A stretch of 6,764 bases of DNA, taken from contig JAHFAB010000101.1 in NCBI GenBank assembly GCA_023250795.1, positions 1 through 6,764 of the forward strand, in the 5' to 3' direction. Every line of letters begins with the position of its first letter. The stretch's first letter is position 1. This stretch comes from Bacteriovoracaceae bacterium. Its GTDB lineage: Bacteria; Bdellovibrionota; UBA1018. Of the stretch, positions 4,703-6,764 are shown piece by piece. Made by a program: the position numbers and the translations under genes. The notes under the pieces are model-generated. The model was given only the letters and a program-made list of their open reading frames with translations, did not search any database and had not been told where the DNA came from.

Positions 4703-4709
4703 GTATATT
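4681..4709 (+). promoter_or_regulatory. Sigma70 promoter toward groES-groEL (upstream candidate P1)
   Basis: Plus strand: TTGACT (4681-4686), 17 bases, TATATT (4704-4709). Transcription from about 4716 would give a leader of roughly 205 bases before groES. Confidence 0.6.
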
Positions 4710-4737
4710 TAAATTCACTTTTTTCCCTCACATCCTG

Positions 4738-4767
4738 TTGACATTCAAACAAGAATGAACATTATAC
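4738..4767 (+). promoter_or_regulatory. Second candidate promoter for groES-groEL (P2)
   Basis: TTGACA (4738-4743) with TTATAC at 4762-4767 (18-base spacer), or ATTATA at 4761 (17 bases). It would leave a leader of about 147 bases. P1 or P2 or both may be used. Confidence 0.45.
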
Positions 4768-4920
4768 GCATAGGCTGTTATAAACGGTGGCGTTTTTAGA
4801 CATCCTTTCCCAAAGTGTTTAGTCGTCAGATTGAACGTTTCGAGAAAAGGTGGCTTGGATTTCTGTCGTTTATAAGAAGTCGTTTGAATCAAATGATCTA
4901 AAAAATGGAGGTTATCTAAA
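4768..4920 (+). promoter_or_regulatory. groES leader, no CIRCE or sigma32 site seen
   Basis: This stretch holds GTCGTTT twice, 14 bases apart (4865-4871 and 4879-4885). GGTGGC also occurs twice, near 4786 and 4849. There is a short AAACG/CGTTT hairpin at about 4782-4795, a small TTTGA-A-TCAAA palindrome near 4883, and the GGAGGT ribosome site at 4907-4912. The HrcA operator TTAGCACTC-N9-GAGTGCTAA and a CCCCAT-type heat-shock -10 are not visible. How the operon responds to stress cannot be told from this leader. Confidence 0.4.
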
Positions 4921-5214
4921 ATGCAAGTCAGACCTTTACACGATCGTGTTCTGGTGAAACGTTTTTCAGAAGAAGAGCGTTCTAAGGGCGGAATCATTAT
5001 TCCTGATACCGCAAAAGAAAAACCAATTCAGGGCGAAATCATTGCTGTAGGACAAGGCCGCGTGACAGAGGACGGAAAAATTCGTCCCCTCGATGTAAAA
5101 AAGGGCGATCGCGTTCTTTTTGGCAAGTACTCAGGCACTGAAATCAAAATTGATGGCGACGAGTTCCTCATGATGCGTGAGGAAGATATTCTCGGCGTAC
5201 TCAATGCTCAATAA
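4921..5214 (+). CDS. groES: Co-chaperonin GroES (Hsp10)
   Basis: GroES is the heptameric lid of the cytosolic GroEL folding chamber; it caps the ATP-bound GroEL ring over substrate protein. The 97 residues match the usual length. [11 protein letters not shown] (4-14) is the conserved N-terminal strand. Residues about 17-32 are the mobile loop, with the GroEL-binding hydrophobic tripeptide III at 25-27 inside [14 protein letters not shown] (46-53) is the roof hairpin. [18 protein letters not shown] (62-79) and [10 protein letters not shown] (84-93) complete the beta barrel and the subunit contact. A strong GGAGGT lies eight bases before ATG. groEL follows after 24 bases, so the two are co-transcribed. 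Nothing looks damaged. Confidence 0.98.
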   Translation: MQVRPLHDRVLVKRFSEEERSKGGIIIPDTAKEKPIQGEIIAVGQGRVTEDGKIRPLDVKKGDRVLFGKYSGTEIKIDGDEFLMMREEDILGVLNAQ

Positions 5215-5226
5215 TTATTTAAGTAG

Positions 5227-6764
<1,538 letters not shown>

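Larger units (their letters stand above)
4674..4709. promoter_or_regulatory. 36-bp dyad forming a symmetric bidirectional promoter
   Basis: Two perfect 12-base arms, AATATACTTGAC (4674-4685) and GTCAAGTATATT (4698-4709), flank a 12-base centre. Each arm holds the -35 core of one promoter and the -10 of the opposite one. Both strands therefore carry TTGAC(A/T)-N17-TATATT over the same DNA, and the two polymerases could not bind at once. A dimeric repressor could equally use the dyad as its operator. Confidence 0.75.

Noticed and set aside
4781..4797. Terminator or attenuator at the AAACG/CGTTT hairpin in the groES leader
   Set aside because: The stem is only five pairs with a four-base loop, and the T-run is part of the stem; too weak to call.
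4768..4920. CIRCE operator upstream of groES
   Set aside because: Neither TTAGCACTC nor GAGTGCTAA, nor a close variant of the pair, was found by eye.

Overview
The window reads as a Gram-negative chromosome segment with an accessory-looking left part and a conserved core on the right. The host cannot be named from this sequence alone. The GroES/GroEL sequences and the density of exported proteins and lipoproteins fit a Bdellovibrionota or other former deltaproteobacterial lineage. That is an inference from sequence flavour, not a measured placement.

Left part (1-1142): the window opens inside the last codons of a BrnT-like toxin. Its stop codon overlaps by one base the start of a ribbon-helix-helix antitoxin gene. 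A promoter and a small exported protein of unknown function follow. At 1031-1085 the last 47 bases of the antitoxin gene and the next 8 bases reappear as a diverged copy (48/55 identical) carrying an in-frame stop. The repeats are offset by 722 bases and bracket the small exported-protein gene. Each copy is followed about 20 bases later by a TTGACA promoter and then by an exported protein.

Middle (1143-3932): a two-HKD phospholipase D superfamily lipoprotein on the plus strand converges, with a 5-base gap, on a minus-strand lipoprotein gene with a C-terminal LamG/concanavalin A-like domain. Both lipoprotein genes lack a Shine-Dalgarno sequence and have a -10-like hexamer only 8-10 bases before the ATG, so both may be read from leaderless or nearly leaderless mRNAs. 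A complete tRNA-Phe(GAA) gene on the minus strand follows. Its 3' end points toward the accessory-looking stretch.

Right part (4004-6764): a minus-strand membrane or exported protein with a basic middle and an acidic, proline-rich tail diverges from the groES-groEL operon. Between them lies a near-perfect dyad, two 12-base arms around a 12-base centre. Read on either strand it gives TTGAC(A/T)-N17-TATATT, so it looks like a symmetric bidirectional promoter. groES is complete. groEL runs off the right edge after 508 codons. No CIRCE element was seen upstream of groES.

The window contains no CRISPR array, transposase, integrase or rRNA gene that I can recognise. The best candidate for something undescribed is the repeat-bracketed toxin-antitoxin/exported-protein arrangement at 1-1142, possibly extending to the PLD lipoprotein.
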